Below, piece after piece: positions 17,949 to 25,823 of a stretch of DNA of 35,213 nucleotides (position 1 is its first letter; the number at the start of each line of letters is the position of its first letter). The position numbers and the translations under genes were made by a program. Source of the DNA: Thiotrichaceae bacterium UBA7359 (GTDB lineage: Bacteria > Pseudomonadota > Gammaproteobacteria > Eutrophobiales > Eutrophobiaceae); assembly GCA_905182825.1 (NCBI GenBank), contig CAJJDJ010000048.1, positions 1 to 35,213 of the forward strand. Direction: 5' to 3'. Below the pieces are notes generated by a model that searched no databases, was not told where the DNA came from, and saw only the letters and a program-made list of their open reading frames with translations.

Positions 17949-18944
17949 ATGATGACAATGCAGTCAGTGTTAGTTCTCGGAGCAGGTTCTTGGGGAACTG
18001 CTTTGGCGTTGGTATTAGCACGAAAAAAACACACAGTATATCTATGGGATATAGATATAGAGTTAATAAAAAGTCTAAAAACTGAAAGAACAAACATACG
18101 CTATATTCCAGATGTCCCGTTTCCAAAAAATATAGTTCCTGTTGAATCTATTGATCAAGTTCCTCTTGAGACAAAAATATTTGTTAATTCTGTTCCTTGC
18201 CATGCTTTGCGTAGTAGTTTGCAATTATTAAAATCTTTTTCTGAGGTTCATCTTTGTGTTGCTTGTAAGGGCTTCGAACCGGGCACGCAGAAATTTAATC
18301 ATCGAGTTGTTGAAGAAGAGTTACCTGAAAGTGCTATAGCGATACTTTCAGGACCGTCCTTTGCGAAAGAGGTAGGCGCTGGTTTGCCAACCGCCGTCAC
18401 TATTGCTGCTAAAGATATTGCTGTTGCAAAAATATTTGCAAATTTATTTCATGATGATGTCTTTCGTATCTATACTCATGGTGATGTTATAGGCACGCAA
18501 GTTGGTGGAGCGGTGAAAAATGTAATGGCAATTGCAGCAGGCATTGCCGATGGATTGGGTTTTGGTGCCAATACACGTTCAGCATTATTGACGCGTGGTT
18601 TGGCAGAGATCATGCGTTTGGGTTTGGCTATGGGCGCTAGGCAAGAAACTTTTATGGGTCTTGCTGGTTTAGGTGATTTAGTTTTGACGTGCACCGATAA
18701 CCAATCGCGTAACCGTCGCCTGGGACTATTATTAGCTGAAGGACTATCAGTTAATGCTGCGAGTGAGAAAATTGGACAAGCTATCGAAGGTTTAAGGACG
18801 GCAAATGAAGTTGCAGTATTGGCTGATAAACATGGAATTGAAATGCCTATTATAGAACAAGTTAATAATGTACTTCAATCAAAATGCTCCCCAGCTGAAG
18901 CAGTAAAAAACTTGTTGGCGCGTGATTCTAAGGCTGAAGTTTAA
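17949..18944 (+). CDS. gpsA: Glycerol-3-phosphate dehydrogenase [NAD(P)+]
   Basis: Reduces dihydroxyacetone phosphate to sn-glycerol-3-phosphate for phospholipid synthesis; cytoplasmic. The 331 residues start with the Rossmann fingerprint GAGSWGTALA (11-20); SGPSFAKEV (134-142) and GGAVKNVMAIAAG (186-198, catalytic Lys190) are active-site segments, and GLGDLVLTC with NRRLG closes the substrate pocket. Three ATG codons stand at the start (residues 1, 2 and 4); I used the first, which follows the secB stop by three bases. The cysE gene often found next is absent, and a 318-base non-coding gap follows. Confidence 0.96.
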   Translation: MMTMQSVLVLGAGSWGTALALVLARKKHTVYLWDIDIELIKSLKTERTNIRYIPDVPFPKNIVPVESIDQVPLETKIFVNSVPCHALRSSLQLLKSFSEVHLCVACKGFEPGTQKFNHRVVEEELPESAIAILSGPSFAKEVGAGLPTAVTIAAKDIAVAKIFANLFHDDVFRIYTHGDVIGTQVGGAVKNVMAIAAGIADGLGFGANTRSALLTRGLAEIMRLGLAMGARQETFMGLAGLGDLVLTCTDNQSRNRRLGLLLAEGLSVNAASEKIGQAIEGLRTANEVAVLADKHGIEMPIIEQVNNVLQSKCSPAEAVKNLLARDSKAEV

Positions 18945-19022
18945 TCAATATAAGATTCTGTTAAGAGATAAATTTCTTCACTATTTGGAGCGGTGATATT
19001 CTATGAATTAAAAGCATCCTAA

Positions 19023-19052
19023 CTATGACAAATTTTTTAAAAATCGTCATAG
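19023..19052. repeat. Hairpin downstream of gpsA
   Basis: CTATGAC (19023-19029) and GTCATAG (19046-19052) are exact complements; between them ATTTTT and AAAAAT can extend the stem around a single T, leaving a small internal loop. It lies 79 bases past the gpsA stop. A T-run (about 19076-19082) comes only 24 bases later, so a terminator role is possible but not typical. Confidence 0.4.
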
Positions 19053-19105
19053 AGCTAATTATTCAGCATGTGAAATTTTTTTAGGCAAATTGTAAATATT
19101 TACGC

Positions 19106-19210
19106 ATCCCTCTAATTTTACTTCAATGTATTGAAATCAAACGTTATGTCGATAGTTATCGTAAAAGAAAGCATCAATTGACAGTATGCATATCAATTAA
19201 TTAGAGGGAT
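19106..19210. repeat. 105-base element closed by perfect 12-base inverted repeats
   Basis: ATCCCTCTAATT (19106-19117) is the exact reverse complement of AATTAGAGGGAT (19199-19210). Inside are further hairpins: TTCAA-TGTA-TTGAA (19122-19135), CGAT-AGTT-ATCG (19150-19161) and GCAT/ATGC (19171-19189), plus a direct repeat ATCAATT at 19173 and 19192. A folded RNA would be a multibranch structure with a strong closing stem. No target-site duplication flanks the ends, so the mobile-element reading is weaker than the RNA or terminator reading. Confidence 0.45.
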
Positions 19211-19262
19211 ATTCAGTATATTTTAGCAGATGATTATATATGAATAAGTGATAGACAATGAG

Positions 19263-19721
19263 CTATTGAAGGAAGTCATTCTGTCGCCAAGCTTCATAAA
19301 CAATAATACTCACTGAGTTTGATAAATTCAGACTGCGGCTGTTTTTTAGCATTGGAATTCGCAAGATTTTATTGGTATTGAATTCGCTTAATATACTTTT
19401 GGGCAAGCCTCGTGTTTCTGGACCAAAAATAAAACTATCTCCCTTGCGAAAAACACAATCAGAGTAATGCTTAGATCCTTTGGTGGAAATAGCGTAGATT
19501 GAATTCATCTTATTTTTTTCTAGATAGTTCTGATAACAATCATAGTGATGTACGACTGATAAATCGATATAATCTAGCCCAGCACGACGCAGACTTTTTT
19601 CATCCATATCAAAGCCAAGCGGATGAATTAAATGCAAATGAGCGTTGGTATTTGCACAAAGACGTATAATATTACCGGTATTAGGTGGGATTTCCGGCTC
19701 AAATAGAACAATATTAAACAT
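19263..19721 (-). CDS. trmL: tRNA (cytidine/uridine-34 2'-O)-methyltransferase TrmL
   Basis: SPOUT-family enzyme that methylates the ribose of the wobble base in tRNA-Leu isoacceptors. The 152 residues are the minimal SPOUT length. It begins FNIVLFEPEIPPNTGNIIRLCANT, and has HLIHPLGFDMDEKSLRRAGLDY, FGPETRGLP and the trefoil-knot end IPMLKNSRSLNLSNSVSIIVYEAWRQ, all diagnostic. The trmL start faces the pyrD start with only 35 bases between, so both promoters must lie in or beside the coding regions. trmL near gpsA is usual in relatives, normally with cysE between, which is missing. Confidence 0.95.
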   Translation of the reverse strand: MFNIVLFEPEIPPNTGNIIRLCANTNAHLHLIHPLGFDMDEKSLRRAGLDYIDLSVVHHYDCYQNYLEKNKMNSIYAISTKGSKHYSDCVFRKGDSFIFGPETRGLPKSILSEFNTNKILRIPMLKNSRSLNLSNSVSIIVYEAWRQNDFLQ

Positions 19722-19756
19722 AACTGGATATTATATCCCATTTAATAAAATGTAGT

Positions 19757-20716
19757 ATGACAATAACTTCGCTAAATGAACAAGACAAGAAACGGCTAGA
19801 GATAGAATTCTGTGGCTTGAAGCTTAATTCACCTTTGATTCTATTATCAGGCTGTGTTGGTTTTGGTGAAGAATATACACGTATCAGAGGTTTCTCCAAT
19901 ACTGATGTAGGTGCTATTTGTTTAAAAGGCACAACTTTAGAACCCCGGCTGGGTAATTCACCGCGTCGTGTTACTGAAACCTACATGGGCATGATAAATG
20001 CGATAGGTTTACAAAATCCAGGTTCAAAGGTGGTGGTAAATGAGTACTTACCTAATCTTGATTTTACAGAAACAAGGTTTATAGCAAATTTATCAGGTTC
20101 AACGTTAGAAGAGTATGAGGAAGTAACTCGGATCTTTGACGATTCTCCAATCGACGCAATGGAGATTAATATCTCATGCCCTAATGTGAAAGAAGGCGGC
20201 GTTGCGTTTGGTAATGATCCTGAGATGTCTGCGCGGGTTGTAGCAGCATGTCGAGGTGCAACTAAAAAACCACTCATCACAAAACTATCTCCCAACCAAA
20301 CAGATATTGCCGAAAACGCACGCTGTTGTATTGAAGCCGGAACAGACGGACTTGCTGTGATCAATACGTTAATGGGTATGGCCATTGATATAAACTTACG
20401 CCAACCCATTATAGGTAATAATCAAGGTGGTTTATCGGGTCCTGCGATTAAGCCGGTTGCACTTTTAAAGGTACATCAAGTGTACCAAGTGGCAAAAAAT
20501 CATGCTATACCGATAATAGGACAGGGAGGGGTAACTAGTATTGATGATGTGATTGAATTTATGATTGCTGGTGCAACAACGGTAGGTATTGGTACGGCCT
20601 TATTTTATGAACCATTGATTTGTCCTAAATTAAGCAATGGAATTGTTGATTATCTGAATAAACATAATCTTGATAATATCTCTGAACTTATTGGGACACT
20701 TGAATTATACGATTAA
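19757..20716 (+). CDS. pyrD: Dihydroorotate dehydrogenase, class 1B-type catalytic subunit
   Basis: Oxidises dihydroorotate to orotate in pyrimidine synthesis with FMN. The 319 residues begin with SPLILLSGCVGFGEEY and KGTTLEPRLGNSPRR, then NAIGLQNPG, NISCPNVKEGG (Cys141 is the catalytic base position), KLSPNQTDI, the substrate and FMN loop VINTLMGMAID, GLSGPAIKPVAL and the phosphate site IIGQGGV/GATTVGIGTAL. Cys as base and the lack of an N-terminal membrane helix put it in class 1, and the motifs fit subclass 1B, which normally needs the iron-sulfur/FAD partner PyrK to pass electrons to NAD. No pyrK lies in the window. Most gammaproteobacteria use the membrane-bound, quinone-linked class 2 enzyme. 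Converges with and overlaps the TPR gene by four bases. Confidence 0.9.
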   Translation: MTITSLNEQDKKRLEIEFCGLKLNSPLILLSGCVGFGEEYTRIRGFSNTDVGAICLKGTTLEPRLGNSPRRVTETYMGMINAIGLQNPGSKVVVNEYLPNLDFTETRFIANLSGSTLEEYEEVTRIFDDSPIDAMEINISCPNVKEGGVAFGNDPEMSARVVAACRGATKKPLITKLSPNQTDIAENARCCIEAGTDGLAVINTLMGMAIDINLRQPIIGNNQGGLSGPAIKPVALLKVHQVYQVAKNHAIPIIGQGGVTSIDDVIEFMIAGATTVGIGTALFYEPLICPKLSNGIVDYLNKHNLDNISELIGTLELYD

Positions 20717-21027
20717 TTTTTTGTAAGGCGTTTTAGAAAAACACGCATTTCTTTGAGGGTTTGTATGTCACCATTTTTTTCAGCAATACTAATTCCTTTT
20801 TCATAAGCTACTATTGCCTCATCATTTTTTTTATTTCCAGTCAGTGCTTTAGCATAAAGTTTCCATGCAGCTGAGAAAGATGGTTTAAGTTCGATGGCTT
20901 TCTCTAAATGGATCACGGACTCCTTAAAATCACCTTGTTTGAAGTATTCATTTCCGAGGCTGTATCTTAACAGTTCATTATCATGACCTTTTTTGAGCAA
21001 GGTTTTGTATATGTTAAATTGTTTCAT
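20713..21027 (-). CDS. Small TPR-repeat protein
   Basis: About 104 residues from the ATG at 21027; a TTG at 21054 would extend it by nine residues into the methyltransferase gene. Two to three tetratricopeptide units are visible: LLRYSLGNEYFKQGDFKESVIHLEKAIELKPSF-type sequence (about 18-50) followed by SAAWKLYAKALTGNKKNDEAIVAYEKGISIA (about 51-81). There is no signal peptide or other domain. TPRs bind partner proteins; the partner is unknown. It starts 10 bases after the methyltransferase stop, on the same strand, so the two are probably co-expressed. Its stop overlaps the end of pyrD by four bases. Confidence 0.8.
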   Translation of the reverse strand: MKQFNIYKTLLKKGHDNELLRYSLGNEYFKQGDFKESVIHLEKAIELKPSFSAAWKLYAKALTGNKKNDEAIVAYEKGISIAEKNGDIQTLKEMRVFLKRLTKN

Positions 21028-21037
21028 ATAAATGAAC

Positions 21038-21625
21038 TTATGATTTTTGAGCAAGTAACATCGCTTGGTCTCTAAATCCCTCGTCTATTTTTCCAATTGT
21101 CCCTTCTTCTCTATAGTAGATTATATTCCAATCATTAAATAAATTTAATAATTCATTTTTTTCTAATAAATAATCAGGGTTACTTGGCCCAGTATCATTG
21201 ACTTTGCTAATGATAAACGTTTGATAAAAAATAAGACCCTCTTTTTTTATTGCATTTTTTATATCATCGATTAACCCACGATCCAGAAAATGACTAACAG
21301 TGATAACATTAAAAGAATCTGGAGCAGGTGGTTCATCGGAAATGTTTCTAGATTCAAATTTAATTTTTAAATTTTTCTTTAAAGCTTCATCAGAAAGATG
21401 TTTCAAAGCAGACGCTGAAATATCCCATGCGGAGACACTCAAACCATTTTCTGCAAGGCATATTGCATTTGCACCACGACCGCATGCTAAATCAAGCGCG
21501 GTTCCTTGCTTGGGTAAAAGGTGTTGATTTATACATAATACTTCCGCAGGTGAAGGGTAATTACTTAAACAGGAGGCATAATTTTCATCCCACTTTTTTT
21601 TTGCTTTATCGTTCAACGTCGCCAA
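21038..21625 (-). CDS. Class I SAM-dependent methyltransferase (TehB-like)
   Basis: 195 residues with the N-terminal KWDENYAS, SAM motif I ALDLACGRGANAICLA (about 43-58), the acidic post-I residue in VSAWDISASAL, motif II-like FNVITVSHFLDR and a C-terminal IFYQTFIISK with GPSNPDYLLEKNELLNLF. The layout is that of TehB-like small-molecule methyltransferases with unknown substrate. No ATG exists near the N-terminus; the start is TTG at 21623-21625, overlapping the last bases of trkH, or the TTG at 21614-21616. No clear ribosome site precedes either, so translation may depend on trkH translation. Confidence 0.82.
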   Translation of the reverse strand: MATLNDKAKKKWDENYASCLSNYPSPAEVLCINQHLLPKQGTALDLACGRGANAICLAENGLSVSAWDISASALKHLSDEALKKNLKIKFESRNISDEPPAPDSFNVITVSHFLDRGLIDDIKNAIKKEGLIFYQTFIISKVNDTGPSNPDYLLEKNELLNLFNDWNIIYYREEGTIGKIDEGFRDQAMLLAQKS

Positions 21626-23064
21626 AATGTTGGAGTGAATAATACTAGTAATGTGAATATTTCAAGACGACCTAATAACATGGCAAAGCAAAGTATCCAT
21701 TTAGCAGTGTCGTTGATACTACCATAATTTTGACTGACTTTTCCGAGTCCTGGACCAAGGTTGTTCATGCAGGCTGCTAATGCTGAAAATGCAGTAATTT
21801 GATCAAGACCTGTCGCCATTAATGCTAAGAGTAGTATCGCAAATAAAACAATATAAGTAGCAAAGAAACCCCATACTGCTTCAATAATACGTTCGGGGAT
21901 GGCTTTATTTCCTACTTTTATGATGAAAATAGCACTTGGATGGATCAGTCTCTTTATTTCTCGCATTCCTTGTTTGAAAAGCAAAAGAATACGTATGATT
22001 TTTATTCCGCCACCAGTAGAACCAGCACAGGCACCAAAAAAACTTGAGAATAATAAAAGTAGAGGCATAAACCCAGCCCAGCCTTGATAGTCTGTTGTCG
22101 TAAAACCAGTAGTAGTTGCAATAGAAACAGTCTGAAAGATACTATCTTTAATTGCCTTTCCAAAGCTTTCATAATCACCGGTGAGGATATGATAACTGGC
22201 GCAAATAAAACAGATCATCAACAAGATACCTAAATAGGCACGTAGTTCCGCGTCAGACCAATAGGCTTTTAAACTTGTTTGTCGCCAAGACATAAAATGT
22301 AAGCTAAAGTTAATTCCAGCGATAAACATAAAAAATATTGCAACCGCTTCTATCAAACCACTTTCAAAATAGCCTATGCTAGCGTCATGAGTTGAAAACC
22401 CACCAATAGATACAGTTGAAAAACTATGGGTAATTGCATCAAACACACTCATTCCCGCTAACCAATATGCTAATGCGCAAAAAACTGTCATAGAAAGATA
22501 GATATACCAGAGTGCTTTAGCAGTTTCCGTTATTCTAGGTGTAAGTTTATTATCTTTAACTGGACCAGGTGTTTCAGCACGGTATAGCTGCATACCACCA
22601 ATGCCCAACATAGGTAAAATAGCAACTGCCAACACAATGATCCCCATACCCCCTAACCACTGGAGCTCTTGTCGATAGAAAAGAATTGATTTAGGTAGAA
22701 AGTCTATTCCGACAATAATTGTTGCACCTGTTGTAGTAAGACCTGAAATTGACTCAAACACTGCATCTGTAATTGTCAATTCTGGAGTACTTGATAATAT
22801 AAGTGGAACACTACCTGTTAATCCAAGACCAACCCAAAATAGAACGACAACAACAAAACCATCTCGTAGTCGTAATTCATTTTTTACATTGCGAACTGGA
22901 AACCATAGTATTAAACCGATTGAAAGAATAAGTGCAAAAGCAGAGATGAACGGAATTGAAGTAGCATCATTAGTAAAAATTGAAATTATTAATGGCGGAA
23001 ACATTGTCAAGCTGAACAGGGCTAACAATATACCCAAAATTCGTTGGATTACAGCAAATTGCAT
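21613..23064 (-). CDS. trkH: Trk system potassium uptake transmembrane protein TrkH
   Basis: Inner-membrane K+ channel-like subunit. The 483 residues are almost entirely hydrophobic helices arranged as four M1-P-M2 repeats; the selectivity-loop segments are visible in order: ISGLTTTGATIIVG, STVSIGGFSTHD, TTTGFTTTDY and AACMNNLGPGLG. A loop with the GSTGGGIKIIR segment before the third-to-fourth repeat transition is also characteristic. The length matches E. coli TrkH (483). It follows trkA by 30 bases on the same strand, so the integral subunit and its regulatory subunit are made together. Confidence 0.96.
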   Translation of the reverse strand: MQFAVIQRILGILLALFSLTMFPPLIISIFTNDATSIPFISAFALILSIGLILWFPVRNVKNELRLRDGFVVVVLFWVGLGLTGSVPLILSSTPELTITDAVFESISGLTTTGATIIVGIDFLPKSILFYRQELQWLGGMGIIVLAVAILPMLGIGGMQLYRAETPGPVKDNKLTPRITETAKALWYIYLSMTVFCALAYWLAGMSVFDAITHSFSTVSIGGFSTHDASIGYFESGLIEAVAIFFMFIAGINFSLHFMSWRQTSLKAYWSDAELRAYLGILLMICFICASYHILTGDYESFGKAIKDSIFQTVSIATTTGFTTTDYQGWAGFMPLLLLFSSFFGACAGSTGGGIKIIRILLLFKQGMREIKRLIHPSAIFIIKVGNKAIPERIIEAVWGFFATYIVLFAILLLALMATGLDQITAFSALAACMNNLGPGLGKVSQNYGSINDTAKWILCFAMLLGRLEIFTLLVLFTPTFWRR

Positions 23065-23094
23065 CGTTATTGTTCTCTAGTCAAAATTTTTCAT

Positions 23095-24468
23095 TTATAA
23101 AAAGGTAATGCCAACCTGGAACAAGGATTCGACTTCAGCCACATGCTTTTTATCGGAGACAATTAAAATAAGGTGATCTTCAGTTTCGATAATAGTTCTC
23201 TTATTACTCATTAAGACATTATTGCCTCGCACAATGGCGGCGATTGTTGAGCCATGTGGTAAATTTATGTCACCTATTTTTTTACCAACTACTTTTGATG
23301 AGGTCGTATTACCATGAGCTATAGCCTCAATTGCTTCAGCAGCTCCCCTTCTTAATGCATGCACAACAACTACATCACCTTTGCGTATATGTGCGAGTAA
23401 ACTGCCAATGGTGGCTTGCTGAGGAGAGATTGCGATGTCAATAGTATTACTTTGAACGAGATCAACATATGCAGAACGGTTGATTAATGCCATTACTTTT
23501 CTAGCGCCTAGCCGCTTTGCAAGCATAGAAGAAATAATATTTGCTTCATCAGCATTTGTTAGCGCACAGAACACGTCAGTTCTATCAATATCTTCTTCAT
23601 GCAATAGCTCCTCGTCTGCAGCATCACCATTTAAAACGATTGTTTTCTTTAATGATTCAGATGCAAAGCGTGCTTTTTCACGATCGAGTTCAAGTAATTT
23701 AACTTTGTAATTATCTTCTAATAATCCAGCTAGTTTTAGGCCTATATTGCCACCACCAGCGATCATAATACTTTTTAAAGGTTTTTCTTTAAAACGGATA
23801 ACTTGTAACAATAGACGAATAGATTTTTTTGAGCTTATAAAGAATATTTCATCATCTGCCTCAATAACAGTCTCAGCAACGGGGATGATTGCTTGATTAT
23901 TTCTGAATATGATGCCTACCTTATATTCAATGTTAGGAAGTTTTTTTCTTAGGTGACGTAATGAATGACCAACTAACATACCACTATAAGATGCTTTTAA
24001 AGCAACCATTTGGGCTTGCCCATTAGCAAAGTCTAGAACTTGTAAGGCGCCTGGGTTCTCGATTAATTTTTTTATGTATTCGGTGACTAATTTTTCTGGG
24101 CTTATCAAAACATCAATAGGTAAGGCCTCTTGAGCAAAAAGAGCCGTGCTTGTAAGATATTCAGCTTCACGAATGCGTGCAATTTTCATGGGAGTATGGA
24201 ATAGAGTGTAGGCAACTTGACAGGCTATCATATTGACTTCATCACTATTTGTGACAGCCAAGATCATATCCGCATCTTTGGCACCAGCTTTAGCTAGAAC
24301 TGATGGATGTGAGGCAATTCCGGTAATGGTTCTCAAATCGTAACGTTCACTAATCAGCTGTAATGTTGCGGGGTTATTGTCGACTAATGTAATATCATTG
24401 TCTTCATTGACTAGATTGGCTGCCACTGATGCGCCAACTTGACCTGCACCCAATATAATAATCTTCAT
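23095..24468 (-). CDS. trkA: Trk system potassium uptake regulatory protein TrkA
   Basis: Cytoplasmic nucleotide-binding gate of TrkH. 457 residues in two tandem RCK units: an N-terminal Rossmann domain with GAGQVGASVA (7-16) and the acidic end of strand 2 (TLVDNN), a TrkA-C domain, then a second Rossmann domain with AGGGNIGLKLA (about 237-247) and LLELDREKAR, and a second TrkA-C domain ending near EDHLILIVSDKKHV. Two complete halves are the normal E. coli-type arrangement. Its ATG overlaps the ntrX stop (ATGA), coupling potassium uptake genes to the two-component system, a gene order shared by many gammaproteobacteria. Confidence 0.96.
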   Translation of the reverse strand: MKIIILGAGQVGASVAANLVNEDNDITLVDNNPATLQLISERYDLRTITGIASHPSVLAKAGAKDADMILAVTNSDEVNMIACQVAYTLFHTPMKIARIREAEYLTSTALFAQEALPIDVLISPEKLVTEYIKKLIENPGALQVLDFANGQAQMVALKASYSGMLVGHSLRHLRKKLPNIEYKVGIIFRNNQAIIPVAETVIEADDEIFFISSKKSIRLLLQVIRFKEKPLKSIMIAGGGNIGLKLAGLLEDNYKVKLLELDREKARFASESLKKTIVLNGDAADEELLHEEDIDRTDVFCALTNADEANIISSMLAKRLGARKVMALINRSAYVDLVQSNTIDIAISPQQATIGSLLAHIRKGDVVVVHALRRGAAEAIEAIAHGNTTSSKVVGKKIGDINLPHGSTIAAIVRGNNVLMSNKRTIIETEDHLILIVSDKKHVAEVESLFQVGITFL

Positions 24469-25823
24469 TTTAATTCTATTCCTAGCATTTTCAGTTTTCT
24501 ATATAAATGTGTGCGTTCTATTCCAACCGCATTTGCCACCTTACTAACACTACCGTTCGCTTTTTTTAATTGATATTCAAGATATGTTTTTTCAAAATTT
24601 TCTCTTGCCTCTCGCAATGGCATATCAAAATCGAATAATTCTTTACTAGCACTATTTTTTTTCATGCTTGTATTACCTAGACTAGCTTCAATTTCATCAA
24701 TATTTATGGTTTCGTTTGTACTAAGTATTAAAAGACGTTGAACAATATTCTTTAATTCTTTTACATTACCAGGCCATTGATAACTTCTTAAACGATTTTG
24801 TGCGGCAACGCTAAATTTTCGATAAGGAAGTCCTTCAGTTTCTATAAAGTAATTAACAAAGTATTCAAGCAATGCTGGTATGTCTTCATAATGTTCACGT
24901 AGTGCTGGGATAGTTATTGGTAGGATGTTCAACTGATAATAAAGATCATCCCTGAAGCTACCTTTTTCAACTAGAGATTTGATATCAAACTTAGTTGCTA
25001 CTATAATTCTCATTTTTAGCTTAATCGGATTAGAGCTTCCGATATGTGTATACTGTTTAGTTTCAAATACATCATTGATACGAGACTGTAATGTCGTATT
25101 TAATTCACCAATATCATCAATGTAAAGTGTCCCATTGTTAGCTCTATCAAAATAACCTTCCTGTAATTGGTTATTTGACTCTAGGCCAAATAGTTCGGTC
25201 TCTGCATAGTCTTTACCTAGGGTAGAAATTCTTATTGCGATAAACGGATCTTCCGCATATTTGCTAAGTGAATGTAAGTAACGTGCAAATAATTCTTTAT
25301 CCGTCCCAGATTCTCCATGGAACAATACTAGTGCCTCATGGTTTGCAATTTTTGATATCTGATTTCTCAGATCTGATATTTTTTTACTTTTTCCTATTTG
25401 GTCAAGTTTAGATGTACTAACATGGTGTAACTGTAAATTTTCTTGCTGCAACGAGCTAGTTTCAAGTGCATGTTTGATTGTTAATAATAGTTTAGCAATT
25501 GAAAGCGGTTTCTCGATAAAATCAAAGGCTCCAAGACGCGTGGCTTCAACTGCTGTTTCTACATTTCCATGACCTGACATCATGACTACAGGACTAGATA
25601 ATATGTTTTTTTCATGCCACTCTTTCAGCAAACTAATGCCATCGATATCGGGCATCCATATATCAAGCAAGACTAAATCTGGTTTAAATGATTCTACTAA
25701 TCGACGCGCTTCAGTAGCGTTCTCCGCAACCTCGACATTAAAACCTTCATCTTCAAGAATTTCTTTTACCAAACTTCTGATATCAGGCTCATCGTCTACA
25801 ACAAGAATATGTCTAGTACCCAT
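24465..25823 (-). CDS. ntrX: NtrX-type response regulator with a degenerate AAA+ domain
   Basis: 452 residues in three domains. The receiver (1-120) is intact: Asp10-Asp11, phospho-acceptor Asp54 in LLDIWMPD, Ser83 and Lys105. The C-terminal Fis-type helix-turn-helix (about 405-450, GSVSKVANAVGIERTHLYRKL) is intact. The central AAA+ domain is not: the P-loop reads GESGTDKE (170-177) with Asp175 where Gly is expected, Walker B reads LYIDDIGE (233-240) with Asp for Glu, the GAFTGA sigma-54 loop is missing between ELFG (210-213) and GYFDRA, and the arginine of DLYYRL is Gln. NtrX proteins often lack GAFTGA, but loss of the P-loop Gly as well argues against ATPase activity. Overlaps ntrY by one base (TAATG). 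Confidence 0.9.
   Translation of the reverse strand: MGTRHILVVDDEPDIRSLVKEILEDEGFNVEVAENATEARRLVESFKPDLVLLDIWMPDIDGISLLKEWHEKNILSSPVVMMSGHGNVETAVEATRLGAFDFIEKPLSIAKLLLTIKHALETSSLQQENLQLHHVSTSKLDQIGKSKKISDLRNQISKIANHEALVLFHGESGTDKELFARYLHSLSKYAEDPFIAIRISTLGKDYAETELFGLESNNQLQEGYFDRANNGTLYIDDIGELNTTLQSRINDVFETKQYTHIGSSNPIKLKMRIIVATKFDIKSLVEKGSFRDDLYYQLNILPITIPALREHYEDIPALLEYFVNYFIETEGLPYRKFSVAAQNRLRSYQWPGNVKELKNIVQRLLILSTNETINIDEIEASLGNTSMKKNSASKELFDFDMPLREARENFEKTYLEYQLKKANGSVSKVANAVGIERTHLYRKLKMLGIELK

Larger units (their letters stand above)
18945..19262. other. 318-base gap between converging gpsA and trmL, rich in inverted repeats
   Basis: No gene is recognisable; the two longest stop-free stretches resemble nothing I know. 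The gap contains a hairpin at 19023-19052 and a 105-base structure closed by a perfect 12-base inverted repeat at 19106-19210, both described separately. As the genes on either side converge, a two-way terminator or a structured RNA is plausible. Confidence 0.5.

Noticed and set aside
24465..25823. Assigning the regulator as NtrC
   Set aside because: It is paired with an NtrY-type kinase (HAMP and PAS with several membrane helices) next to trkA and lacks GAFTGA, which fits NtrX better.
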